Source of the DNA: Calothrix sp. PCC 7103
GTDB lineage: Bacteria; Cyanobacteriota; Cyanobacteriia; Cyanobacteriales; Nostocaceae
Direction of reading: 5' to 3'
Assembly: GCF_000331305.1 (NCBI RefSeq)
Contig: NZ_KB217478.1
Span: forward strand, 2,508,151 to 2,572,150
DNA length: 64,000 nucleotides
Both the position numbers and the translations under genes were made by a program. This document shows positions 44,539 to 53,492 of this stretch, piece by piece (the first letter of the stretch is position 1; each line of letters opens with the position of its first letter). The notes under the pieces are model-generated. The model worked only from the letters and a program-made list of their open reading frames with translations, made no database searches and was not told the DNA's origin.

Positions 44539-45213
44539 ATGCTCTATCTCAGAAACCTGACCTATCATCCCACCGCTTGCCCAGACCCAATTCTCAAATC
44601 TGTAAATTTAGACCTAGAATCTCAAAAGCTCGGTCTAATTATTGGGCCAAGCGGTTCTGGTAAAAGTACAATGCTCGAAATTTTATCTGGACTAGCCGAA
44701 CCAACCTCCGGCAAAATGTTTTGGCGCGAACAAGAACTTGTCCCAGAACAGATGCAGCAACTAGCTGGATTAGTATTTCAGTTCCCAGAACGTCACTTTT
44801 GTGGTGGGACAATTTTAGAGGAATTGCGGTTAGGACATCCAGAGATAGGTACAGAAAGAGTTAGAGAAGCACTTGCCGAAGTTGGACTAGACCATTTATC
44901 GTTATCGACCAAACCATATGCTTTGAGTGGAGGTCAACAAAGGCGCCTAGCACTAGCAGTACAATTAATTCGCCAGCCACATATATTATTATTAGACGAA
45001 CCTACCGCTGGTTTAGACTGGTCAATGCGGCGCCAGTTAGTAAACCTACTCGCCAAATTAAAACAGCACTGGACACTATTAGTAGTCACACACGATGCAG
45101 GTGACATGCTAGAAATAGCAGATTATTGCTGGAATATCAGCCACGGAGAATTAAAATCCATTGACCCCATCGTCCTAGAAGCAAAAACCAAACACCCGTT
45201 GCCAGCAGCGTAG
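44539..45213 (+). CDS. ABC transporter ATP-binding protein
   Basis: 224 residues. Walker A GPSGSGKST (about 37-45), signature LSGGQQRRLA (about 134-143), Walker B LLLDEPTAGLD (about 155-165) and the switch His in VVTHDAGDM. It resembles the ATPases of energy-coupling factor (cobalt/vitamin) transporters: the Q-loop reads VFQFPERHF. No permease or substrate-binding gene is adjacent, so the membrane partner must be elsewhere. A CACAGGC hairpin directly overlaps its stop. Confidence 0.9.
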   Translation: MLYLRNLTYHPTACPDPILKSVNLDLESQKLGLIIGPSGSGKSTMLEILSGLAEPTSGKMFWREQELVPEQMQQLAGLVFQFPERHFCGGTILEELRLGHPEIGTERVREALAEVGLDHLSLSTKPYALSGGQQRRLALAVQLIRQPHILLLDEPTAGLDWSMRRQLVNLLAKLKQHWTLLVVTHDAGDMLEIADYCWNISHGELKSIDPIVLEAKTKHPLPAA

Positions 45214-45238
45214 CACAGGCACGGGAGCGCGCCTGTGC
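45213..45238. repeat. GCACAGGC...GCCTGTGC hairpin at ABC ATPase stop
   Basis: 8-bp arms with a 10-nt GC-rich loop (ACGGGAGCGC). The first base is the last base of the stop codon of the ATPase gene. Confidence 0.6.
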
Positions 45239-45370
45239 AGTGGTCAGGCGCCCAAGCAATCCATTCTTGATTGGAAACATAACTTTAAGTTGCGTTGCAG
45301 TCCTTACTCCAGTGGTACACGTGGGGCAGTACACTGGCAAATAGATAATATTCTTTAATTAAATTAAGAT

Positions 45371-46105
45371 ATGCCAAGGACTTCTATGCCCTCAGTGCGT
45401 GAGCAACAACACCCACTTATTCGTCAATTAGCTGATTGTATCGAAGAGCTTTGGCAATATAAGCTCGATTTATCGCCTTATACTTTGCCCCCAGAGCTAG
45501 GATATGTTGAAGGTAAACTAGAGGGTGAGAAATTAGTGATTGAAAATCGCTGCTATCAAACACCTCAATTTCGGAAAATTCATCTGGAACTAGCGCGCGT
45601 AGGAAACATGCTTGACATTTTACATTGCGTGATGTTTCCTCGCCCTGAGTATAATTTACCAATGTTTGGTTGTGACTTAGTTGGTGGAAGAGGACAAATA
45701 AGCGCTGCAATTGTAGACTTGTCACCAGTTAATTCACGCACTTTACCAGAAGGTTATACTTCTGCACTATCAGCACTCGAGCCTCCAAACTTTTCAAACC
45801 CGCGCGAGTTACCCCAATGGGGCGATATATTTTCTGAGTTTTGCACTTTTGTACGTCCCTGTGGTGACGAAGAAGAGAAAAAATTTGTATCGCTTGTTCG
45901 AGACTTTTTGAACATACACTGTCACTTGGCCGTCAACTCTGAACCTGTTCCACCAGAGCAAGCAACAGAAATTCTAGCTGGACAGCGTAATTATTGTACT
46001 AAGCAACAGCAAAACGATAAAACCCGTCGAGTTTTGGAAAAAGCTTTTGGTTCTGATTGGGCTGACCATTATATGACTACGGTTCTGTTTGATTTACCAA
46101 ATTAA
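45371..46105 (+). CDS. pcyA: Phycocyanobilin:ferredoxin oxidoreductase
   Basis: 244 residues. PcyA reduces biliverdin IXalpha by four electrons to phycocyanobilin, the chromophore of phycobilisomes and phytochromes. Residues matching the known catalytic set are E73, H85 and D102 (in [21 protein letters not shown] and MFGCDLVG). [22 protein letters not shown] is the usual C-terminus. ATG at 45371 is used; a second ATG at residue 6 is possible. It is monocistronic. Confidence 0.96.
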   Translation: MPRTSMPSVREQQHPLIRQLADCIEELWQYKLDLSPYTLPPELGYVEGKLEGEKLVIENRCYQTPQFRKIHLELARVGNMLDILHCVMFPRPEYNLPMFGCDLVGGRGQISAAIVDLSPVNSRTLPEGYTSALSALEPPNFSNPRELPQWGDIFSEFCTFVRPCGDEEEKKFVSLVRDFLNIHCHLAVNSEPVPPEQATEILAGQRNYCTKQQQNDKTRRVLEKAFGSDWADHYMTTVLFDLPN

Positions 46106-46685
46106 AACATAGAAACCCGAAACCGGGTTTCTGTTTTATTTGCAACATTATTATTGTATTAATTGTTATTAGGTGTTTTCAGAAAGTAAATTTAATCAAA
46201 ACCGCGATATATTTTACATTAGAATCAGTGTTTATCCAATCTTTAAATAAAACGAATAAAATAAATCGAAATCTTGATAATAGATATATAATGGCAAACA
46301 ACAGTTAGCTCTACATCAAGAAACCGGGTTTCTAAGGAAGATTGTTGTTTTTATTACCAGACATCAACGAAGAAACTCGGTTTCTTACAATTTTATTTTT
46401 ATTCAATCTATTATTCAATCTATTATTCAATAACTATGTCATTTATACCATAAGGTTAGCAATGAGCATATTCTATTTTGAGAGATGATTAAAATTAAAA
46501 ATAAATCATTACAAAGGTAAGTTATTATTATGCTATTTGTCTCTTAATGTACAGCTATTAATTAACATTTAACGTAAAATAAACATTGCTAAATCAAAAT
46601 AATTGCATCAGTAAGTAAACAATATAAATAATCTCAAAACCTCTTTACACCTCATATTAACTACCAATTACTAAAAGAGCTAATC
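46106..46685. other. 580-bp intergenic region upstream of devB, rich in AGAAACC palindromes
   Basis: It contains three copies of the AGAAACC(G)GGTTTCT element (46111-46132, 46319-46333, 46371-46385), a run of ATTATTCAATCT repeats near 46408-46435, and AT-rich DNA before devB. No coding frame is evident. I looked for the GTA-N8-TAC NtcA site expected of heterocyst devBCA promoters and did not find one. Confidence 0.6.
46111..46132. repeat. AGAAACCCGAAACCGGGTTTCT hairpin region (copy of AGAAACC family)
   Basis: AGAAACCCG pairs with CGGGTTTCT through a short spacer. It lies 6 bp after the pcyA stop and is a plausible terminator. Confidence 0.6.
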
Positions 46686-48104
46686 ATGTCAAGATGGACA
46701 GAAGAGTCAGGGACAGAAAGACCTAGAGAACGACGGGAATATACATGGGGACTTGCTGTGATTGTTCCTTTACTACTTACAGCAGGGGTATTAACAGTTG
46801 CAAAATGGCAGCAACTTCAAAGCCTCAATAACCCGGCGCCTATTAATAGACCAGTTGCTAACAGTGTTAATGCTGTAGGACGGTTGGAACCGCGCGGTGA
46901 AGTGATTAGAGTATCTGCTCCCACTTCTGGAATACAAACCTCAACTCGAGTAGACCAAATTTTAGTCAGGGAGGGAGAAAGAGTCAAAAAAGACCAAGTA
47001 CTTGCTGTTTTGGATAACTTTAAGAGTAACCAAGCTTCCCTAGAAGAAGCCAAAGCAAAGCTACTTGAAACTCGTGCCAATTTAGGAAGTGTAAAATCAG
47101 GTTCACCCAAAGAACTACAAGCGCAAAATGCAGTAATCGCCCGTCTGCAAGCTCAATTACGAGGAGAAAGCGAAGCTCAACAAGCTGCTGTTAACCGTTT
47201 ACAGGCGCAGTTGCAAGGAGAACGTATAGCTACTCAAGCAACTGTAGATAGAATTGCAGCAGAATTGCGTGGGCAAACAGATAGTTTGACTGCCACTGTC
47301 GCACGTACCCAAGCTGAACAGCGTAACGCTGAAGTTGATGTTGACCGATATGACACTTTATTCCGCGAAGGCGCCATATCAGCACAGGAACGCGACAGAA
47401 GAAGATTAGCTGCACAAACAAGTTCTTCACAAGTTACTGAAAGTCAAGCACAACGTCGTCAAGCGATTGCAACTTTACAACAGCAACTTGCTGAAGCGCG
47501 TGCAAATCAGATCAAAACAGTTACAACATTACAACAGCAAATTACTGAAGCAAGAGTGAATCGTGATAAAACTATTGCGACCTTACAAAAGCAAATCGAA
47601 GAAGAAAAGTCTAGATTTGGCAAACTTCGCGATGTTGCTCCAAGTAACGTTCAAATTGCCCAAGCCCAAGTCAGTAGTGCAATTGCCAATCAGCGCAAAG
47701 CCGAAAACGAACTTAGTCAAAGCTACGTCAAGGCGCCTATTTCTGGAGAAATTCTCAAAATTCACACCAAACCCGGAGAAGTTATGACTTCAAACGGGAT
47801 AGCAGAAATAGGACGTACTGATGAAATGTTAGTTGTTGCTGAAATACCAGAAGACAATATTGGTAAAGTTCGACTCGGACAAAAAGCAACAATTAGTAGC
47901 GAGAACGGCGCCTTTAACGGACAGCTACAAGGTACTGTTACTGAAATTGGTCGAAAAGTTGGTAAAAGAGACGTACTCAACACAGACCCAGCAGCAGATA
48001 TTGACGCTAGAGTTGTTGAAGTCAAAATTTCCTTACCCCGTGAAGATAGCGAACGAGTATCTGGTCTAACATTTGCAAAAGTTCTTGTTGAAATTGGAAT
48101 TTAA
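46686..48104 (+). CDS. devB: DevB-type membrane fusion (HlyD family) protein
   Basis: 472 residues. A cytoplasmic start and membrane helix (about 24-42, LAVIVPLLLTAGVLTVAKW) lead into a lipoyl-like domain (GRLEPRGEVIRVSAPTSG), a very long coiled coil with many RLQAQL-type heptads (about 105-330), and a barrel domain ending YVKAPISGEILKIHTKPGEV then KVLVEIGI. DevBCA exporters, with a TolC-like partner, move heterocyst glycolipids across the envelope; paralogues with other cargo exist. devC follows after 9 bp. Whether this copy is the heterocyst one cannot be judged from sequence alone. Confidence 0.88.
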   Translation: MSRWTEESGTERPRERREYTWGLAVIVPLLLTAGVLTVAKWQQLQSLNNPAPINRPVANSVNAVGRLEPRGEVIRVSAPTSGIQTSTRVDQILVREGERVKKDQVLAVLDNFKSNQASLEEAKAKLLETRANLGSVKSGSPKELQAQNAVIARLQAQLRGESEAQQAAVNRLQAQLQGERIATQATVDRIAAELRGQTDSLTATVARTQAEQRNAEVDVDRYDTLFREGAISAQERDRRRLAAQTSSSQVTESQAQRRQAIATLQQQLAEARANQIKTVTTLQQQITEARVNRDKTIATLQKQIEEEKSRFGKLRDVAPSNVQIAQAQVSSAIANQRKAENELSQSYVKAPISGEILKIHTKPGEVMTSNGIAEIGRTDEMLVVAEIPEDNIGKVRLGQKATISSENGAFNGQLQGTVTEIGRKVGKRDVLNTDPAADIDARVVEVKISLPREDSERVSGLTFAKVLVEIGI

Positions 48105-48113
48105 AGAGTCAAA

Positions 48114-49268
48114 ATGTTGCGTAAAATCCCTTTAGCTTGGTTACAACTTACTCGTGAGCGAACTCGTCTTTTGATAGCACTTGCGGGAATTGCGTTTGCG
48201 GACATTTTAATATTTATGCAGCTTGGTTTTCAGGACTCTTTGTATTATAGTAACGTTCGCTTTCACGCCAGCTTACAGGGAGATGTTGTATTAATTAGTA
48301 ATCAATCGAGTTCTTTAATCTCGATGAAAAACTTTTCGCAGCGTCGTTTATATCAAGCTTTAAATTTTAAAGAAGTCGAATCGGTTCATCCTATTTATTT
48401 AGATTTTACCAGTTTTAGAAATCCTGTAACTGGTTTCCCTCGTAATATATTTGTCATGGGAACTAATCCGCAATCGAATATATTTGATATTCCTGGGGTT
48501 GCTGAAAATCTTGATAAACTAAATTTACCTGATGTGATTTTATATGACCGTGCGTCACGCTCGGAATTTGGACCTATTGCTCAAAAATTTGATGCGGGTG
48601 AAACTGTTACAGCAGAAGTCAGATTACGACGTATCCGAGTTGGGGGGTTATTTACGTTAGGCGCCTCGTTTGGTGCAGATGGGAATATTATTACTAGTGA
48701 TATTAATTTCTTAAGAATTTTCAACAATCATCAACAAGGTTTAATCGAAGTTGGATTAATTAAATTAAAACCCGGCGCCGATGCCAATGCTTTTGCTCAA
48801 AAATTAAGAAAGTATCTAACCCAAGAAGTCAATGTCATGACAAAACAACAGTATATTGACTTTGAGCGCAATTATTGGGCAAGTAATACAGCTATTGGCT
48901 TTATTTTTACACTCGGCGCCATTATGGGCTTTATAGTAGGAATCGTCATTGTTTATCAGATTCTTTATACTGAGGTTAATGACCATTTATCTGAGTACGC
49001 GACATTAAAAGCGATTGGTTATACGCATAAATATTTACTTAGAGTAATTTTACAAGAATCTTTACTTTTAGCTGTTCTAGGTTACTTTCCTGGACTATTT
49101 GTAACTCTATTTTTATATCAAAAAGCACGCGAGGCTACTTTGCTACCTGTGTTTATGACTTTTACTCGTGCTGTCATAGTATTAGTTTTAACAATTATTA
49201 TGTGTTATATTTCCGGTGTCATAGCTGTTAAAAAACTAAATGCCGCTGACCCGGCTGATATTTTTTAA
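48114..49268 (+). CDS. devC: DevC-type FtsX-like ABC permease
   Basis: 384 residues. Membrane helix near 20-40 (LLIALAGIAFADILIFMQLG), a large extracytoplasmic domain, then three helices near 260-285, 315-338 and 355-378. LRKIPLAWLQLTRERTRLLIALAGI is the typical DevC start. It begins 9 bp after devB, in the same transcript, and devA follows after 115 bp. The permease pairs with DevA and docks to DevB. Confidence 0.9.
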   Translation: MLRKIPLAWLQLTRERTRLLIALAGIAFADILIFMQLGFQDSLYYSNVRFHASLQGDVVLISNQSSSLISMKNFSQRRLYQALNFKEVESVHPIYLDFTSFRNPVTGFPRNIFVMGTNPQSNIFDIPGVAENLDKLNLPDVILYDRASRSEFGPIAQKFDAGETVTAEVRLRRIRVGGLFTLGASFGADGNIITSDINFLRIFNNHQQGLIEVGLIKLKPGADANAFAQKLRKYLTQEVNVMTKQQYIDFERNYWASNTAIGFIFTLGAIMGFIVGIVIVYQILYTEVNDHLSEYATLKAIGYTHKYLLRVILQESLLLAVLGYFPGLFVTLFLYQKAREATLLPVFMTFTRAVIVLVLTIIMCYISGVIAVKKLNAADPADIF

Positions 49269-49383
49269 TTAATTAGGAATCATATAATATTGTTGCAAAT
49301 AATGCAAAAGCAATGCCAATAAAGAGTAAAAATCTTAGTATTGACTACCCCGCTTCAGTTGTCACAGTTTTCAAATATTATTT

Positions 49384-50100
49384 ATGACCAGAACAGAGCC
49401 AGTAATTTCCATAAAACATCTTAACCATTATTACGGCAAAGGCGCCTTAAAAAGACAAATATTATTCGATATTAATTTTGATGTTTATCCTGGAGAAATA
49501 GTAATTATGACTGGACCATCTGGTTCAGGTAAAACTACTTTACTCAGTTTAATTGGTGGCTTACGCTCAGTTCAAGAAGGAAGCTTACAATTATTAGGTC
49601 AAGAATTATACCGAGCTAATCAAAAAAAGCTAGTTAACATTCGGCGTAATATCGGCTTTATCTTTCAAGCGCATAACTTACTAGGATTTTTGACCGCTCG
49701 GCAAAATGTACAAATGGCTGTGGAATTGAATGATAATCTTTCACAACATGAAGCAATACGAATGTCAGAAGCGATGTTGAAGGCAGTTGGTTTAGGTCCG
49801 AGAATAAACTACTACCCCGATAATCTATCAGGAGGTCAAAAACAGCGCATAGCAATTGCACGTGCTTTAGTGAATAATCCAGCGCTGGTGCTAGCAGACG
49901 AACCGACAGCAGCATTAGATAGACAATCAGGACGCGACGTTGTGGAATTAATGCAGCGACTAGCAAGAGAGAAAGGAACTTCAATTATGTTAGTTACCCA
50001 CGACAACCGGATTTTAGACATTGCTGACCGCATTATTAACATGGAAGATGGTGTTTTAGAAAGTGATTCTCAAAATGTACTTGTAAAAACTTACGAATAA
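49384..50100 (+). CDS. devA: DevA-type ABC ATPase
   Basis: 238 residues. Walker A GPSGSGKTT (about 40-48), signature LSGGQKQRIAIARAL (about 146-160), Walker B VLADEPTAALD (about 166-176) and switch LVTHD. The LSGGQKQR and the MacB/LolD-like length match DevA. It drives the DevBC exporter. The 115-bp gap from devC is larger than the devB-devC gap, so a processing or internal promoter is possible. Confidence 0.92.
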   Translation: MTRTEPVISIKHLNHYYGKGALKRQILFDINFDVYPGEIVIMTGPSGSGKTTLLSLIGGLRSVQEGSLQLLGQELYRANQKKLVNIRRNIGFIFQAHNLLGFLTARQNVQMAVELNDNLSQHEAIRMSEAMLKAVGLGPRINYYPDNLSGGQKQRIAIARALVNNPALVLADEPTAALDRQSGRDVVELMQRLAREKGTSIMLVTHDNRILDIADRIINMEDGVLESDSQNVLVKTYE

Positions 50101-50163
50101 AACTTAGCACTCAGCACTCATTACTTAATTGGTAGATGCACTTATTTATTTGGATTTACTGGT

Positions 50164-51045
50164 TTACCTTGTGTTGTGTCCTTGCCTAGGTGATTTTACT
50201 CCTTGTGTACGACCAGGTGGGGTATTTTCTGGTGTAGGGGTTGGCATACCATTAGCTTGACGACTAGTACGGAAAGTAACGTTTACACCTTCGTTCGATT
50301 GTTCGAGAACGAGCAAAGGTGTAGGTTTTGCTTTTTGATCCCAGTGCATAAAGGCAATTCGACCCTGAATAGTTGGTTGCCAAGTATCGTGGTCTTCCGC
50401 AGGACTAAGATAAGTTTCTATACAATCAATAATTTGACTAATAGTGGCAGAAGTTGCTTGTGTAGGTAGCTTCATTAGTCTAATTTGGATACGGAATAAG
50501 ACTCGTTTGATGATGTTGGGAGCAGTACCTATTTCATGCTCAACATCAAAAATCTCATCCACCTGGCGCCCATTACTATTGGCAATACCAACAACCCCAG
50601 TGTTCGTTTGAGATGGACGTAATGCTTGTGTAATCTTATCTTTGACCTTAATTTTAACTTGGTTAACAATTGCAAAGTGGAACACCTCTTCAGCCATCCG
50701 CATACGCAAATAGTCGAGGTTAAACTCGCGTGAGTTAATTAAATCAGGGTTTGTTTCCATTTTGCGAATAGTTTCGAGAGCTAACTTTAACTTTTTTTCA
50801 AATTCGCTGGTTCGGAACTTTTCAAACCTGATTCTTTTGTTTAGCTTATCGCTTTGCATCTTGGTGTATATAGTAAAAGCTACTAACAACACCAAAAGTA
50901 CGCCAGATGTAATCATCCATATCGATGGTGCTTCTGAGTTTTCAGCAGCAGCGATGTTTGCTTGACTAGTCTGAGTCGTTTGCGTTGTTGAAGTTACCTT
51001 TTTAGGTTTTGACCCTGTTTGAGCTATAAAAAGTGGTATTGACAT
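50164..51045 (-). CDS. Membrane-anchored protein of unknown function
   Basis: 293 residues. A polar Thr/Gln-rich N-terminus, one membrane helix (about 45-62, ITSGVLLVLLVAFTIYT), a coiled-coil stretch (66-92) and a globular part (100-275) with FHFAIVNQVKIKVKDKITQALRP. The C-terminal 20 residues are Pro- and basic-rich. A beta strand core with PNIIKRVLFRIQIRLMKLP looks conserved. I know similar cyanobacterial proteins without assigned function. Convergent with devA across 63 bp. Confidence 0.65.
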   Translation of the reverse strand: MSIPLFIAQTGSKPKKVTSTTQTTQTSQANIAAAENSEAPSIWMITSGVLLVLLVAFTIYTKMQSDKLNKRIRFEKFRTSEFEKKLKLALETIRKMETNPDLINSREFNLDYLRMRMAEEVFHFAIVNQVKIKVKDKITQALRPSQTNTGVVGIANSNGRQVDEIFDVEHEIGTAPNIIKRVLFRIQIRLMKLPTQATSATISQIIDCIETYLSPAEDHDTWQPTIQGRIAFMHWDQKAKPTPLLVLEQSNEGVNVTFRTSRQANGMPTPTPENTPPGRTQGVKSPRQGHNTR

Positions 51046-51143
51046 AACAGATAAGCATAAATTTTACCTCTCCTGTTTAGGATGCCCAAATTCGCAGTAT
51101 GATTTTTGCGTATAAACATTGAATCTATTAATTTTTTGGAACC

Positions 51144-51896
51144 ATGCCAAATTCCTTCAATTTGAGTCAAATTCGTCTCATTGCTACGGATATGGATGGG
51201 ACTTTAACTGTATCTAATAAATTTACAAGCTTGGTTTTACGGACATTGGAAGATTTGAAGGCCAATAGCACTAAAGTGCTTATTACGACAGGGCGCAGCG
51301 CAGGTTGGGTAAGTGGAATAGCACATTATCTACCCATAGTAGGTGCTATTGCTGAAAACGGTGGATTATTTTACTCATGTAATAGTGAGGCGCCAATATA
51401 TTTAACGCCTATTCCCAATATAATTACTCATCGTCAGCAATTAGCAGCTAGTTTTGAGCATTTAAAGCTAAAATTCCCCAAAATTCAAGAATCAGCTGAT
51501 AATCGTTTCCGTATAACTGACTGGACTTTTGATGTTGCTGGACTAACTTTAGATGAAATCAAAACGTTGGCAAATCTGACTCAAACAATGGGTTGGGGAT
51601 TTACTTACAGTAATGTACAGTGCCATATAAAACCCCAAGGACAAGACAAAGCAGTTGGACTATTAAAAGTTCTGCAAGAATATTTTCCTGAAATTACACT
51701 CGAACAAGTAGTAACAGTTGGTGATAGTCCCAACGATGAGAGTTTATTCGACGCTATCTACTTCCCCAACTCTTTCGGAGTCGCCAATGTATCACATTAT
51801 CTTGACACCTTACAGCATAAACCTACTTACATTACAGATGGCGCCGAAGGAGAAGGATTTTGCGAACTAGCAAGAATGATATTGCAACGGATGTAA
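51144..51896 (+). CDS. HAD-superfamily phosphatase, Cof type
   Basis: 250 residues. Motif I DMDGTLT (Asp nucleophile near 16), motif II TTGRS, motif III Lys in GQDKAVGLLKVL and motif IV GDSPNDESLF. The cap is the C2 (Cof-like) type between motifs II and III. These enzymes dephosphorylate sugar phosphates or FMN-like compounds. The C-terminus (QRM-stop) lies inside an ATCCGTTAC-type hairpin shared with the convergent CNNM gene. Confidence 0.88.
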   Translation: MPNSFNLSQIRLIATDMDGTLTVSNKFTSLVLRTLEDLKANSTKVLITTGRSAGWVSGIAHYLPIVGAIAENGGLFYSCNSEAPIYLTPIPNIITHRQQLAASFEHLKLKFPKIQESADNRFRITDWTFDVAGLTLDEIKTLANLTQTMGWGFTYSNVQCHIKPQGQDKAVGLLKVLQEYFPEITLEQVVTVGDSPNDESLFDAIYFPNSFGVANVSHYLDTLQHKPTYITDGAEGEGFCELARMILQRM

Positions 51897-51942
51897 CGGA
51901 TGATTAATATAACCTATCCGTTACATCCGCTTTATCCGTTGC
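51888..51942. terminator. 14-bp perfect stem hairpin spanning two convergent stop codons
   Basis: CGGATGTAACGGAT (51888-51901) pairs with ATCCGTTACATCCG (51916-51929); a further ATCCGTTGC follows to 51942. The stop codon of the HAD gene (51894-51896) and that of the CNNM gene (51932-51934) both lie in the element. It should terminate both transcripts. Confidence 0.75.
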
Positions 51943-53260
51943 CAGTGTCTGTATCTTCCTTTTTCTCTAGTTTCGGTACAACTAAAACTTTATCAACGCG
52001 GTTTCCGTCCATATCCATCACCTCAAATCGCATATTTTGCCATTCAAAATGGTCTGCGGCATTAGGTATGCGTCCAAGATGGGTAATAACGAAACCTCCC
52101 AAAGTCTGGTAACTACCTCGGTCTTGAGAACGTAATTCCTCAATATCGAATAATTCCAAAAATTCATCAACAGCCAACATCCCATCTAGTAACCACGAAC
52201 CATCTTCACGTTGTATAACTTGAGGGTCATCCTGGTCATCTACAGAGGGAACATCGCCAACAATTTCGATTAAAATATCATTGAGCGTCACCAATCCCTG
52301 AATTACACCGTATTCGTCAACAACTAATGCCATGTGCGTCACCGTTTGTTTGAACATTTCTAATACTTTCAAACCACGAGTGCTTTCAGGCACAAATACA
52401 GGTTGACGTAAACCAACGGTTAAATCCATTGGCTGACCAGTGAAACTCCTTGCTAAAAGGTCTGTAACGGGGAGAATACCAAGAACGTTATCAAGACCAC
52501 CTTGGCATACAGGGTATCTAGAATAACCACTTTCAATTATTTTCTGACGATTTTCTTCCGCAGAATCTTCTAATTCCAGCCAGACTATATCTGGACGAGG
52601 AGTCATTAAAGCGCTTACTGGACGGTCTCCTAGGCGAAACACCCGTTCTACCATGTCTTGTTCAGCTTCTTCAAACGTTCCTTCCTCAGTTCCTTGTTCG
52701 ATTAAAACGCGAATTTCTTCTTCTGTTACTTGTGGTTCCGTTGATGGTCGCATTCCTAATAGCCGTAGCACTGCATTAGTAGAAGCACTTAAAAGGTAAA
52801 CTACTGGTGTAGTCAGCTTCGATAGCATCTGCATTGGAATAGCCATTATTGAGGCTATTGACTCAGGATTGTTTAGTGCTAAACGTTTTGGCACTAACTC
52901 ACCCAAAATCAGCGTTATGTATGTAATGATGACAATAGCTAATACTTTTGCGAACTGTTCCCTATATGTTGGCGACAGTACTACTGAATTTAGAATAGGC
53001 GATATTCGCTTCGCTATGGCTTCTTCTGCATAGGCGCCTGTAAGAATAGTCAGCAGCGTGATACCAATTTGGACAGTTCCTAGAAATTCGTTAGGTGAAG
53101 AAGCCAAAGTCAACGCGACACGCGCTTTAGTATCACCCCGTTCGGCAAGGTGCTGCAAGCGGACTTTACGCGCGGAAACAATCGCCAACTCAGACATGAC
53201 AAACAAACCGTTGGCGAGGACTAATAGAAAGATTATTAGAATTTCGACTGTTGGAGACAT
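51932..53260 (-). CDS. CNNM/CorC (HlyC family) transporter-like protein with CBS pair
   Basis: 442 residues from the ATG at 53260 (MSPTVEILIIFLLVLANGLF); an ATG seven codons upstream is possible. Four N-terminal DUF21 helices (about 4-28, 63-85, 95-118, 130-150) with SELAIVSARKVRL, a CBS pair at about 195-320 (RPVSALMTPRPDIVWLELE, VVDEYGVIQGLVTLND) and a C-terminal CorC_HlyC domain (DGSWLLDGMLAVDEFLELF, GGFVITHLGRIP). These proteins are linked to Mg2+/Co2+ efflux. Its C-terminal GNG-stop is inside the convergent hairpin. Confidence 0.9.
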   Translation of the reverse strand: MSPTVEILIIFLLVLANGLFVMSELAIVSARKVRLQHLAERGDTKARVALTLASSPNEFLGTVQIGITLLTILTGAYAEEAIAKRISPILNSVVLSPTYREQFAKVLAIVIITYITLILGELVPKRLALNNPESIASIMAIPMQMLSKLTTPVVYLLSASTNAVLRLLGMRPSTEPQVTEEEIRVLIEQGTEEGTFEEAEQDMVERVFRLGDRPVSALMTPRPDIVWLELEDSAEENRQKIIESGYSRYPVCQGGLDNVLGILPVTDLLARSFTGQPMDLTVGLRQPVFVPESTRGLKVLEMFKQTVTHMALVVDEYGVIQGLVTLNDILIEIVGDVPSVDDQDDPQVIQREDGSWLLDGMLAVDEFLELFDIEELRSQDRGSYQTLGGFVITHLGRIPNAADHFEWQNMRFEVMDMDGNRVDKVLVVPKLEKKEDTDTGNG

Positions 53261-53492
53261 TATAATAATTGCCGAAAACAACGGCTGACCCTGTTTAAGT
53301 TTAAATTTTTTGGTATCTAGTATTCAAGGTTATTTTATAAAACACCTGTCAGCTAGAATGTTAACACCGTAATCGGTACTTACTATATTTACCTCCCCGC
53401 ACTTAAGGCAACACTCTTCTAAAATAGTTTGAAGTAGGCACTACATATTTGATTGTGCTTTAAAATGAGTTGCACGCCCAAGTTTAACAAAT

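Noticed and set aside
46106-46685. NtcA box upstream of devB
   Set aside because: No GTA-N8-TAC with a properly spaced -10 was found by eye.
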